A DNA stretch of 35,376 bases from Bacteroidales bacterium (GTDB taxonomy: Bacteria > Bacteroidota > Bacteroidia > Bacteroidales > Muribaculaceae). Position numbers and translations under genes: made by a program. Location: assembly GCA_020860445.1 (NCBI GenBank), contig JAJBUH010000074.1, positions 1 to 35,376 on the forward strand, in the 5' to 3' direction. Below, piece by piece: positions 21,591-30,532 of the stretch; position 1 is the stretch's first letter, and each line of letters opens with the position of its first letter. The notes under the pieces were generated by a model, which did no database searches, was not told the DNA's origin, and saw only the letters and a program-made list of their open reading frames with translations.

Positions 21591-22246
21591 ACAAAGGCCT
21601 CCACAAGGGTATCCTGCCCCTGTGCAAGGTGCTTATAGCATGCGGTTTCACCCCCAATGCCATCACCACCATCGGTTTTCTCGGCAACTTGGCTGCCGCG
21701 TGCGTCTTGGCCTACGCCGGCTATGCGGCTCCCCACGCGCTGCACCCCGAATATTGGCTGCTCACCCTGGCGGGAGCCCTGATCATCGGCTTCTCGCTAT
21801 TTGACATGCTCGATGGGGCAGTGGCGCGCGCTGGCGGCATGGAGAGCACCTTTGGCGCCATGTACGATTCGGTGCTCGACCGCTACTGCGAATTGCTCAC
21901 CCTGGGCGGAGCAGCCTACTATCTGATCAGCATCGGCCACCCGGTGGGCGCCTTCCTGACCTTCTTGGCGCTGGTGGGCAGTATCATGGTGAGCTATGTG
22001 CGCGCCCGTGGCGAGGGCCTCGGCGTGGTTTGCAAGATCGGATTCATGCAGCGCCCCGAGCGCGTGGTTGTTACCAGCTTGGCGGTGCTTGCCACCGGCA
22101 TCTGCGGCCAGTGCAATGTAGGGTTCGACCCCAACTGGATCCTGATCATCGCCATGGCCTTTATCGCCGTATTCGCCAACCTCACCGCCTTTGCCCGCAT
22201 CGGCTGGTGCAAACGAGCCCTTAACGATATTCAAAAGAAAAAATAA
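21548..22246 (+). CDS. CDP-alcohol phosphatidyltransferase, probable phosphatidylinositol-phosphate synthase
   Basis: A 232-residue integral membrane enzyme with the complete CDP-AP signature DG-x2-AR-x8-G-x3-D-x3-D in DMLDGAVARAGGMEST followed by FGAMYDSVLDR. It joins CDP-diacylglycerol to an alcohol phosphate, here most likely inositol-1-phosphate made by the synthase at 26701. Five to six further hydrophobic segments are visible. The start overlaps the GtrA gene by 43 nt. Matches the gene content of the inositol-lipid locus described for Bacteroides. Confidence 0.88.
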   Translation: MAIKDKASQARNTLDKGLHKGILPLCKVLIACGFTPNAITTIGFLGNLAAACVLAYAGYAAPHALHPEYWLLTLAGALIIGFSLFDMLDGAVARAGGMESTFGAMYDSVLDRYCELLTLGGAAYYLISIGHPVGAFLTFLALVGSIMVSYVRARGEGLGVVCKIGFMQRPERVVVTSLAVLATGICGQCNVGFDPNWILIIAMAFIAVFANLTAFARIGWCKRALNDIQKKK

Positions 22247-22251
22247 TAAGT

Positions 22252-22315
22252 AACCACAGATTCTCACAGATTTCCACTGATTATAATCTGTGAAAATCTG
22301 TGAGAATCTGTGGTT
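22252..22315. repeat. 64-nt near-perfect palindrome inside the operon
   Basis: 32-nt arms 22252-22283 and 22284-22315 (AACCACAGATTCTCACAGAT and onward) pair with two mismatches and no loop. It lies between the CDP-AP gene and the AUR1-like gene, 33 nt before the latter's ATG, and could attenuate or stabilise the mRNA. Confidence 0.8.
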
Positions 22316-22347
22316 CCTTAATTGCTTCGTCTTTTAATCAATGTGTA

Positions 22348-23283
22348 ATGTCGCAGAGAGATCCAAATAAGCTGAAGGCAGCGTTGTGCTGCGTGGGGGC
22401 CCTGGCCATCTGGCTCGGGGTCACTGCTTTGTTTATAGGCTTCAGGGTCGAGCATGTGGTGCTGGCAGTGCTCATCGCTGTGCTGTTCTTTGCCAGCAAC
22501 CCCACGCGCCGCCTCATCGTGGCATTGGTGCCGTTTTTCTTGTTCGGCATTTCCTACGATTGGATGAACCTGTGCCCCAACTACAACGTCAACCCGGTCG
22601 ATGTTGCCGACCTGTACAATGCCGAGAAGCGAATCTTCGGCATCGCCTACGGCGGGGCAATGCTCACGCCCAACGAGTTTTGGGCGCTCCACACCCAGCC
22701 GTGGCTCGATGTGCTGTGCGGCATCTTCTATCTGTGCTGGGTGCCGGTGCCGATTTTCTTCGGCCTGTGGCTGTATTTCCGAGGCCAGAAGGCATCGTAC
22801 CTGCATTTTGCGCTGGTGTTTCTGCTGGTCAATCTGCTCGGCTTTTCGTTCTACTATGTGCATCCCGCTGCGCCGCCATGGTATGTTGCCAACCACGGCT
22901 TCGAGGCAGTGCCGGGCACGCTTGGCGAGGTGGCTGGCTTAGGAGCGTTTGACCGCATCACGGGCCTTAACATCTTTGACGGCTTGTATGCCCGCAACAG
23001 CAATGTCTTTGCCGCCCTGCCCTCGCTCCACTCGGCTTACACCTTGGTGGCGTTTATCTACTCGCTGCAGTCGCGCTGCGGCTTGGGTTGGAAGATAGCC
23101 CTGGGCATTATCACCGTCGGCATCTGGTTTACGGCTGTCTACACCTCACACCATTATATAATAGATGTGCTTGGCGGCATCGCCTGCGCTCTGGTGGGCT
23201 TCCTTCTCTTTGAATACGCCCTGATGCGCATCCCCGCCTTCAACCATTTCATAGCCCGCTACGTTGCTTATATCAAAGGCTAG
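22348..23283 (+). CDS. PAP2-superfamily AUR1-like enzyme, probable inositol phosphorylceramide synthase
   Basis: A 311-residue membrane protein with at least six hydrophobic segments. It carries HPAAPPWYVANHG, FAALPSLHSAYT (PAP2 motif C2) and YTSHHYIIDVLGG (C3, catalytic His and Asp): the layout of yeast AUR1 and of the bacterial IPC synthase candidate in Bacteroides. It would move phosphoinositol from phosphatidylinositol to ceramide. The ATG at 22348 is chosen because the upstream open frame lies in the palindrome. Bacteroidales make sphingolipids, so the substrate is plausible. Confidence 0.85.
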   Translation: MSQRDPNKLKAALCCVGALAIWLGVTALFIGFRVEHVVLAVLIAVLFFASNPTRRLIVALVPFFLFGISYDWMNLCPNYNVNPVDVADLYNAEKRIFGIAYGGAMLTPNEFWALHTQPWLDVLCGIFYLCWVPVPIFFGLWLYFRGQKASYLHFALVFLLVNLLGFSFYYVHPAAPPWYVANHGFEAVPGTLGEVAGLGAFDRITGLNIFDGLYARNSNVFAALPSLHSAYTLVAFIYSLQSRCGLGWKIALGIITVGIWFTAVYTSHHYIIDVLGGIACALVGFLLFEYALMRIPAFNHFIARYVAYIKG

Positions 23284-23394
23284 TGTGGCTGCGCCGCCCC
23301 CGGCGCGATGCAGTGTGGCTGCGCCGCCCCCAGCGCGATGCAGTGTGGCTGCGCCCTGCTCCAATGCCCAGCGCCGAGGCGGCGCGGCCACACT
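23282..23394. repeat. GTGTGGCTGCGCC repeat cluster (two full, one truncated, one inverted)
   Basis: Direct 30-bp units at 23282-23311 and 23312-23341, a truncated one from 23342, and an inverted unit at 23365-23394 able to pair with them. It begins at the stop of the AUR1-like gene. Confidence 0.8.
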
Positions 23395-23395
23395 C

Positions 23396-23435
23396 CCGGA
23401 TGGCGGCTACTGTTCTGGGCCACTGTGTGGTCCAG
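23396..23435. repeat. GGATGGCGGCTACTGT-hairpin element, copy 1
   Basis: CCGGATGGCGGCTACTGTTC followed by CTGGGCCACTGTGTGGTCCAG, a short hairpin. Other copies: 25438-25477, 26364-26402, and the head only, inverted, at 25339-25356. Three of the four lie upstream of plus-strand genes in this cluster. Confidence 0.75.
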
Positions 23436-23457
23436 CTTAAGATAAAAAATTACTATT

Positions 23458-24324
23458 ATGGAGAAATCAGAAAATACTACCCCCGCGCCCAACAATGATG
23501 TGCGCCCCGATGTGCTCAATTTTGATGACATCAAAGAGATGGTGCCCAAGCTCGCCGGCCACGAAAAGCTGGTCAACAACCTGCTGCACTGGCTGCAAGT
23601 CGACGAGGTAAACGCCGTGCACGGCCGTTGGTGCGACACCCCGGGTCCGGAATTTGTCAAGCGCATGATGGAGCTCGACTTCAAGATCAAGCTGCGCGTC
23701 GACAACGAGCAGGTGCTCGACCACCTGCCCGAAGGGGCCTTCATTACCGTCAGCAACCACCCCTTTGGCGCCCTCGATGGCATCACGCTCATCTACCTGA
23801 TCGGCTCTCGGCGACCAAAATTCAAGGTGATGGTCAATATGATCCTCAACAAGATCTCGGCCATGCACCCCAACTTCATCGCCGTCAACGCCTGGGCCAG
23901 CGACGACCCGGAGAAAAAGAAGGTGTCCGTCTCGGGCCTCTTCGAGGCCATGCGCCAGCTGCGCGACGGCAACCCCATCGGCTTCTTCCCCGCCGGCGCC
24001 ATGAGCAAGGTCAACTGGAGGCTGCGCCTCCAGGACCGTCCCTGGCAGGAATCTGTGCTCAAGATTATCTACCGCGCCAAGGTGCCGGTGATACCTATCT
24101 TCTTCCATGGCACCAACAGCTGGTGGTTCAACTTCCTGGGTGTCGTGTGCTGGCAGGCCCGCTCGTTCAGACTCCCAGCCGAGGTGTTCCGCAAGCGCGG
24201 CAAGACCCTCCACGTCAGCATCGGCGACCCCATCTCGGTCGAGGATCAGGCGCGCTTCGACTCGCCCGAGGCCCTCGGTGCCTACCTCCGCGCCAAGACC
24301 TACGCCCTCCGTGACATCAAATAG
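23458..24324 (+). CDS. PlsC-like lysophospholipid/glycerol acyltransferase
   Basis: A 288-residue acyltransferase. The active-site segment is SNHPFGALDGIT (N100-H101 to D107): His and Asp are five residues apart rather than four, a form seen in the ornithine/glycine-lipid type O-acyltransferases (NHPxGGxDG). Motif III appears as GFFPAGAMSK instead of FPEG. No clear transmembrane helix. It would transfer a fatty acyl chain to a lyso-lipid; position suggests a role in lipid remodelling with the inositol lipids. The exact substrate is unknown. Confidence 0.82.
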   Translation: MEKSENTTPAPNNDVRPDVLNFDDIKEMVPKLAGHEKLVNNLLHWLQVDEVNAVHGRWCDTPGPEFVKRMMELDFKIKLRVDNEQVLDHLPEGAFITVSNHPFGALDGITLIYLIGSRRPKFKVMVNMILNKISAMHPNFIAVNAWASDDPEKKKVSVSGLFEAMRQLRDGNPIGFFPAGAMSKVNWRLRLQDRPWQESVLKIIYRAKVPVIPIFFHGTNSWWFNFLGVVCWQARSFRLPAEVFRKRGKTLHVSIGDPISVEDQARFDSPEALGAYLRAKTYALRDIK

Positions 24325-24349
24325 TCAAAATAATAACCCCCTCTGGCCC

Positions 24350-24377
24350 TTTTGACTTTTGACTTTTGACTTTTGAC
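24350..24377 (+). repeat. (TTTTGAC)4 heptanucleotide array upstream of 24385
   Basis: Four perfect units ending 7 nt before the ATG at 24385, in the ribosome-binding region. Confidence 0.88.
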
Positions 24378-24384
24378 TTATTTG

Positions 24385-25317
24385 ATGAATTGGCAAAAAA
24401 TCAAAGCTGACTATCGCACATCGCTCAAGTCGATGGATACCGAGGAGCATATCGACCTGGCATTCTACCGGCCGATAGGCTATGCCTGGGCGTGCCTGGC
24501 CCGCAAGCTGGGCATCACGCCCAACGCCATCACCGTGGCGGCCATCTTCCTCGGCATCGGTGCCGGCGTGTGCTTTTACTTCAATAATCTCGGCATCAAT
24601 GTCATAGGCATGCTCCTGCTGGTGTGGGCCAACTCGTTCGACAGCGCCGACGGCCAGCTTGCGCGCATGACCAAGCAATACTCGCGCATCGGCCGCATCC
24701 TCGACGGCATGTGCGGCGATTTCTGGTTCATAGCCATCTACGCCGCTATCTGCCTCAGGGAGAATCATTTCTCGGTATTTTTCTCCGACCATCCCTGGCT
24801 CATCTGGGTCATGGCGGCCGTCACGGGCCTGTGCCATGCCAAGCAGGCCAAGATGGCCGATTATTATAGGCAGTTCCACTTGTATTTCCTCAAGGGCGAG
24901 AGCGGCAGCGAATTGGAATCGGCAGCCGAACTCGAAAAGGCGTATCGCGAGGCCAAGCGCCAGGGATGCAACATCTTTAAGCGCTTTACGCTCTACACCT
25001 ATCTCAATTACACTCGCAATCAAGAGGTTATGACCCCGGCCATGCAGCGCTTGCGCCGCGCGCTCAAGAAGAAATACCCTGACGGGCGGATACCCCTGGA
25101 GTTTCGTGAGCGATTCCGCAAGCTGAGCTTGCCGCTGATGAAATATACTAATATCTTATCGTTTAATTGGCGCATCATAGCCCTGTTTACTGCCCTGTTC
25201 ATAGGGCAGCCGTGGCTGTATTTCGCTTTTGAGTTGGTGGTGCTCAACGCCCTGATGGTCTACATGATGTGGCGCCACGAGCGCATCTGCCGCCAGCTGG
25301 CTCGCAGCCTGAGGTAG
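24385..25317 (+). CDS. Second CDP-alcohol phosphatidyltransferase, atypical signature
   Basis: A 310-residue membrane protein. The signature begins normally (DSADGQLARMTKQYSRIG) but ends RILDGMCGD, giving D-x4-D where the family has D-x3-D, so the last metal/base aspartate is displaced by one residue. A long soluble insert (about 165-245, rich in Glu, Lys and Arg) separates two membrane halves. Start: ATG 24385; an in-frame TTG at 24373 lies inside the repeat array. Substrate unknown; position suggests another polar head group or a transfer in the same lipid pathway. Confidence 0.75.
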   Translation: MNWQKIKADYRTSLKSMDTEEHIDLAFYRPIGYAWACLARKLGITPNAITVAAIFLGIGAGVCFYFNNLGINVIGMLLLVWANSFDSADGQLARMTKQYSRIGRILDGMCGDFWFIAIYAAICLRENHFSVFFSDHPWLIWVMAAVTGLCHAKQAKMADYYRQFHLYFLKGESGSELESAAELEKAYREAKRQGCNIFKRFTLYTYLNYTRNQEVMTPAMQRLRRALKKKYPDGRIPLEFRERFRKLSLPLMKYTNILSFNWRIIALFTALFIGQPWLYFAFELVVLNALMVYMMWRHERICRQLARSLR

Positions 25318-25503
25318 GTGCCCACCAAGTGGGCACCCACAGTAGCCGCCATCCGGCAGACCGCGCCGCAGAGCGCCGCCAGTGTGGCCGCGCCCGGCGC
25401 TGGGCATCGTGTCCAGGCGCTCGCGCCTGGCCATAGCCCGGATGGCGGCTACTGTTCTGGGCCACTGTGTGGCCCAGTTCCATTCCCTTCCCCCCTTGAT
25501 ATT
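25318..25503. repeat. Composite repeat block upstream of the HAD gene
   Basis: Holds an inverted head of the GGATGGCGGCTACTGT element (25339-25356), a partial GTGTGGCCGCGCC unit (25380-25410), the palindrome CCAGGCGC-TC-GCGCCTGG (25413-25430) and a full GGATGGCGG element (25438-25477). Confidence 0.7.
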
Positions 25504-26229
25504 ATGATTTCTGGCATTATATTTGATTATGGCGGCACGATAGATAGCCGCGGCGAGCACTGGAGCGAGGTGATCTGGCGTGGGTGGCAGCGCGCCGGCA
25601 TCCGGGCCACCAAACAGGCATTTCGCGACAGCTATGTCTATGCCGAGCGCTACCTCGCTCGCCACCCGGTGATCCTCCCCTCCGATGATTTCCGCACCCT
25701 CCTCCTCAAAAAAATCACCATCGAGCTCAACCACTACCAGTGTGGCCGCGCCGCCTCGGCGCTGGGCAGTGTGCCCTCCATGCCCAGCGCCGAGGCGCCG
25801 CTGCCACACTGCATCGCCGACTATTGCGATGCCCAGGCGCGCATTTGCGTTGCCGAGGCCCGCCCCACCCTCGAGGCCCTCGCAAAGCGCTACCCCCTGT
25901 GTCTGGTCAGCAATTTCTACGGCAATATAGTTGCTGTGCTCGAGGCCTACGGCATCCGTCACCTATTCAGCCATATCATCGAGAGCGCCGTGGTAGGCGT
26001 GCGCAAACCCGACCCGCGCATCTTCCAGCTCGGGTGCGTGGCCCTCGGGCTGCCGCCCGAGCAGGTGCTTGTCGTCGGCGATTCCCTCAGCAAGGATATC
26101 CTCCCAGCAGAGTCGCTCGGCTGTGCCACCGCTTGGCTCAAGGGCCGAGGCTGGTCCCCAGCCGACGATGCCGCCACCCACCCCAGCCAAATCACAGCGC
26201 TATCTGACCTAATGAAAAATGAAAAATGA
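25504..26229 (+). CDS. HAD-family phosphatase with a repeat element inserted in frame
   Basis: A 241-residue HAD hydrolase. Motif I IIFDYGGTIDS (nucleophile D, second D replaced by G), motif II LVSNFYG, motif III lysine in VVGVRKPDPRIF and motif IV VVGDSLSKDI are all present. Residues 80-103 (CGRAASALGSVPSMPSAEAP then LPHC) are encoded by a palindromic repeat dimer (25738-25811) identical in type to intergenic repeats; they lie in the cap region and keep the frame. The 3' end carries an ATGAAAA array that encodes MKNEK. A phosphatase acting on a small phosphorylated metabolite is likely; inositol phosphate is a possible substrate from context only. Confidence 0.82.
   Translation: MISGIIFDYGGTIDSRGEHWSEVIWRGWQRAGIRATKQAFRDSYVYAERYLARHPVILPSDDFRTLLLKKITIELNHYQCGRAASALGSVPSMPSAEAPLPHCIADYCDAQARICVAEARPTLEALAKRYPLCLVSNFYGNIVAVLEAYGIRHLFSHIIESAVVGVRKPDPRIFQLGCVALGLPPEQVLVVGDSLSKDILPAESLGCATAWLKGRGWSPADDAATHPSQITALSDLMKNEK
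25738..25811. repeat. Inverted-repeat dimer of the GTGTGGCCGCGCC family inside a coding sequence
   Basis: Arms 25738-25768 (CAGTGTGGCCGCGCCGCCTC and onward) and 25781-25811 pair over 31 nt with two mismatches around a 12-nt loop. The same units are intergenic elsewhere in the window. Confidence 0.88.
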
Positions 26230-26240
26230 AAAATGAAAAA
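26209..26240 (+). repeat. (ATGAAAA)4 heptanucleotide array at the HAD stop codon
   Basis: Four tandem 7-bp units span the last codons and the TGA of the HAD gene; a change in unit number would alter the C terminus. Confidence 0.75.
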
Positions 26241-26579
26241 TGGCCATCCGGCAGTGGGCCAGGTGTCCTGGCCCACTCTGCCGTATGACGGCGCGGCCAC
26301 TCTGCGTTGCACAAGTCATGGCCCCTCTGCCCCGCAGCGCGGCCACACGGCCGCGCTTCCTGACGGATGGCGGCTACTGTGCTGGGCCTTTTTATGGCCC
26401 AGTCGCCCTCTTCCCCCTCAAAAACACAAATCTGGTCAATTAATATCCATTAACAATAATCACCAACTTATCAACCATATTTAACCCATTTTCACTAAAA
26501 CTGCCATTTCTTAACAAAATATAAGAAAATTTAAAGAAGATTATAGTCAAGATTTTTTCACAATTCCAAAAACTATACG
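26230..26579. other. Repeat-rich gap upstream of the inositol phosphate synthase
   Basis: Contains the hairpin GTGGGCCAGG/CCTGGCCCAC (about 26253-26277), degenerate GCGCGGCCAC units, a GGATGGCGGCTACTGT element (26364-26402) with hairpin CTGGGCC/GGCCCAG followed by TTTTT in its loop, then about 170 bp of AT-rich promoter DNA. No gene is seen. Confidence 0.65.
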
Positions 26580-26635
26580 TAACTTTGCCCCCGAAATCGC
26601 AACGCGCTCTCTCCCGCACCCGCGATTTCGGGGGC
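26580..26635 (+). promoter_or_regulatory. Promoter -7 box and 5' leader hairpin of the inositol phosphate synthase gene
   Basis: TAACTTTGC at 26580-26588 is a good -7 box; the -33 box is weak (TTTTTTC near 26553-26559). The perfect 14-bp inverted repeat GCCCCCGAAATCGC (26587-26600) / 26622-26635 starts at the end of the -7 box and spans the expected transcription start, so it could be an operator or a 5' mRNA hairpin in a leader of about 105 nt. Confidence 0.65.
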
Positions 26636-26700
26636 ATCGCGCCCCACAGAGTATTTTGGAATTAGAATAATTACGATTAAAAATTTAAACAGATTAAGAA

Positions 26701-28008
26701 ATGAGCAATCCTTCTGTTAAGCCCGCACAGGGCAAGCTCGGTGTGATGGTCGTCGGCCTGGGTGCCGTCACCTCAACTTTCATGACCGGTGTTCTCATGG
26801 CCCGCAAAGGCCTCGCCAAGCCCGTTGGCTCAATGACTCAGTACGACAAAATCCGCGTTGGCCAAGGCGCTGACAAGAAATACCTCCACTACAAGGACAT
26901 CGTGCCTCTGGCCGACCTCAACGACATCGTCTTCGGCGCTTGGGACGTCTATCCCGCCAACGCCTACGAGTCAGCCATCAACGCCGAGGTGCTCAAATAC
27001 AAAGACATCGCTCCCGTAAAGGACGAGCTCGAGCAGATCAAGCCCCTCAAGGCCGCTTTTGACAAGAACTACGCCAAGCGTCTCGACGGCGACAACGTAA
27101 AGGACGCCAAGGACCGCTGGGATATGACCGAGCAAATCCGCCAAGATATCCGCGACTTCAAGGCCAAGACCGGTGTTGACCGCGTGGTTGTCCTCTGGGC
27201 CGCTTCGACCGAGATTTATGTTCCCGTCGATGAGAAGATCCACGGCTCGCTCGAGGCTCTCGAGAATGCCATGAAGGCCGACGACAAGGAGCATATCGCC
27301 CCCTCGATGTGCTACGCCTACGCCGCTCTGTCTGAGGGCTGCCCCTTCATCATGGGCGCTCCCAACACCACAGTCGACATCTCCGCTATGTGGGAACTCT
27401 CAGAGAAGACTGGCATGCCCATCGCTGGCAAGGACTTCAAGACCGGCCAAACCCTGGTTAAGTCAGGTTTCGCTCCCATCATCGGCACACGCTGCCTCGG
27501 CCTCGCCGGCTGGTTCTCAACCAACATCCTCGGCAACCGCGACGGCCTCGTGCTCGACGAACCCGCCAACTTCCACACCAAGGAGGTCAGCAAGCTCTCC
27601 ACCCTCGAGTCGATCCTCGTGCCCGAAGAGCAGCCCGACCTGTACACCGACTACTACCACAAGGTGCGCATCAACTACTATCCTCCCCGCAACGACAACA
27701 AGGAGGGCTGGGACAATATCGACATCTTCGGTTGGATGGGCTATCCCATGCAGATCAAGATCGACTTCCTGTGCCGCGACTCTATCCTCGCCGCTCCCCT
27801 CTGCCTCGACCTCGTGCTGCTCAGCGACCTCGCTGCACGCGCCGGCCGCCACGGCATACAGCGCTTCTTGAGCTTCTTCCTCAAGAGCCCGATGCACGAT
27901 TACACCAAGGGCGAGGTGCCTGTCAACCACCTCTTCAAGCAGTACGTCATGCTCAAAAACGCCATCCGCGAGATGGGCGGCTACCCCGCAGACGAGACCA
28001 TCGACTAG
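26701..28008 (+). CDS. Inositol-3-phosphate (myo-inositol-1-phosphate) synthase
   Basis: A 435-residue enzyme of the MIPS family, turning glucose-6-phosphate into inositol phosphate with bound NAD. The N-terminal Rossmann segment GVMVVGLGAVTSTFMTGVL, the YPANAYESAI stretch, VDRVVVLWAASTEIYVPVDE, PFIMGAPNTTVDISAMWEL, the AGKDFKTGQTLVKSGFAPII block and the NYYPPRNDNKEGWDNID region are family landmarks. It supplies the head group for the CDP-AP and AUR1-like enzymes upstream. It has its own promoter and terminator (28211-28244). Confidence 0.93.
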   Translation: MSNPSVKPAQGKLGVMVVGLGAVTSTFMTGVLMARKGLAKPVGSMTQYDKIRVGQGADKKYLHYKDIVPLADLNDIVFGAWDVYPANAYESAINAEVLKYKDIAPVKDELEQIKPLKAAFDKNYAKRLDGDNVKDAKDRWDMTEQIRQDIRDFKAKTGVDRVVVLWAASTEIYVPVDEKIHGSLEALENAMKADDKEHIAPSMCYAYAALSEGCPFIMGAPNTTVDISAMWELSEKTGMPIAGKDFKTGQTLVKSGFAPIIGTRCLGLAGWFSTNILGNRDGLVLDEPANFHTKEVSKLSTLESILVPEEQPDLYTDYYHKVRINYYPPRNDNKEGWDNIDIFGWMGYPMQIKIDFLCRDSILAAPLCLDLVLLSDLAARAGRHGIQRFLSFFLKSPMHDYTKGEVPVNHLFKQYVMLKNAIREMGGYPADETID

Positions 28009-28013
28009 TTTTT

Positions 28014-28180
28014 AGTTATGAGTTATGAGTTAAGAGTTATGAGTTATGAGTTATGAGTTATGAGTACGCCCTCCATACCACTCAGCCCTAACAACTCATG
28101 ACTCACCACTCACAACTCATAACTCACCACTCATAACTCATAACTAATCACTCATAACTCATAACTAATCACTCATAACT
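28014..28180. repeat. Facing heptanucleotide arrays (AGTTATG)n and (ACTCATA)n
   Basis: Seven AGTTATG units (one AGTTAAG variant) at 28014-28062 face a longer degenerate ACTCATAAC array (about 28093-28180). The two arrays are mutually complementary and could fold into a long, register-shifting hairpin after the synthase stop codon. Confidence 0.8.
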
Positions 28181-28210
28181 TGATTATGATTCTCCAAAAT
28201 AACTATCCAG

Positions 28211-28244
28211 GGCTCTGCGACGCGATGTCGCGGAGCCTTTTTTT
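28211..28244 (+). terminator. Rho-independent terminator
   Basis: GGCTCTGCGAC (28211-28221) pairs with GTCGCGGAGCC (28227-28237), one mismatch, 5-nt loop, followed by seven T's. Confidence 0.88.
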
Positions 28245-28352
28245 CACTTTTTAAGCCTTAAAATTTTATTATGTAGATTATTTCCACTAACTTTGCACTC
28301 TGTAAACTTAAAACTAATTAAGCAACACGCTAAAAGCAATTCGCAACAAGCA

Positions 28353-29003
28353 ATGGATAACAAACCCAACCAGCAGGCTCCCGAAGAGCCCCAAGCCCTT
28401 ACCGCTCTCAAAAACCACAAAAAGGTTCTCCTTGGCTGGAGCATCGCAGTGGTGATTCTATGCGTTCTCGCCCTTGTTTGGTACCTCGTTTCTCTCAACG
28501 GCGCTCGCAAGGCCGACGAGGCTGTCGCTCTCGCCGACATCGAAATGAATGATTCCACTTCTTTGGCTTTCTATCAGGATGCAGCCAAGCTCGGATACAA
28601 GAGTGGCAATCGCGCCAGCCTACAGGCTGGCATCGCCCTCTTCCGCAAAGGCGACTATCAGGAAGCTCTCAAATACCTCAAGGATGCATCAATCAGCAGC
28701 AACATCGTCGAGGCTGGAAAATACTCGCTGATGGGCGACTGCTATGTCAACCTCGGCAACACCGACGAGGCCCTCAAGTGCTATGCCAAGGCTCTCAACT
28801 GCGCCGACGGCAACACCCAGATTTGCCCTTTCATCCTCATCAAGGAGGCCAACATCTACCGCGAGAACGGCATGTATGACAGAGAGTACAGCTGCTACAA
28901 GGAGATTCTTGACAAGTATCCCACTTATGTCCAGAGCCTCAAGCAGCGCAATATCGACCTGCGTAAATACGCCGAGCGCGCCAAAGCCGCTGCTGGCAAA
29001 TAA
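28353..29003 (+). CDS. Membrane-anchored TPR-repeat protein
   Basis: A 216-residue protein: a proline-rich cytoplasmic head, one transmembrane segment (about 25-47, LLGWSIAVVILCVLALVWYL) and a C-terminal helical region with TPR-like units (ALFRKGDYQEALKYLKDASI; LMGDCYVNLGNTDEALKCYA; KEANIYRENGMYDREYSCYK). Bacteroidetes proteins of this build are common scaffolds of unknown partner. A -7 box TAACTTTGC (28288-28296) lies upstream with a poor -33 box. Confidence 0.82.
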   Translation: MDNKPNQQAPEEPQALTALKNHKKVLLGWSIAVVILCVLALVWYLVSLNGARKADEAVALADIEMNDSTSLAFYQDAAKLGYKSGNRASLQAGIALFRKGDYQEALKYLKDASISSNIVEAGKYSLMGDCYVNLGNTDEALKCYAKALNCADGNTQICPFILIKEANIYRENGMYDREYSCYKEILDKYPTYVQSLKQRNIDLRKYAERAKAAAGK

Positions 29004-29009
29004 TAGCAT

Positions 29010-30362
<1,353 letters not shown>

Positions 30363-30380
<18 letters not shown>

Positions 30381-30479
30381 GCTCAAAATAAGCACACTAT
30401 ATGAGAATAATATTTTTATCCTCAATTAAAAATCAATACCAACAGTGTGCTTACGTTAAACTTACGTGCTTACGTTTTC
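30363..30479. repeat. Interrupted inverted repeat with CTTACGT motifs
   Basis: GAAAACGTAAGCACGTAAG (30363-30381) pairs perfectly with 30461-30479, and AAGCACACT (30390-30398) with 30444-30452. It spans the MATE stop codon and the AT-rich gap; probably a terminator-like or mRNA 3'-protective structure. Confidence 0.75.
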
Positions 30480-30487
30480 CTCCTAAC

Positions 30488-30522
30488 TTTTGACTTTTGA
30501 CTTTTGACTTTTGACTTTTGAC
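30488..30522 (+). repeat. (TTTTGAC)5 heptanucleotide array upstream of 30533
   Basis: Five perfect units ending 10 nt before the GTG start at 30533. Confidence 0.88.
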
Positions 30523-30532
30523 TTAAATCCCC

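Noticed and set aside
22300-22347. GTG at 22300 as the start of the AUR1-like gene.
   Set aside because: It lies inside the 64-nt palindrome; the ATG at 22348 gives a protein of normal form.
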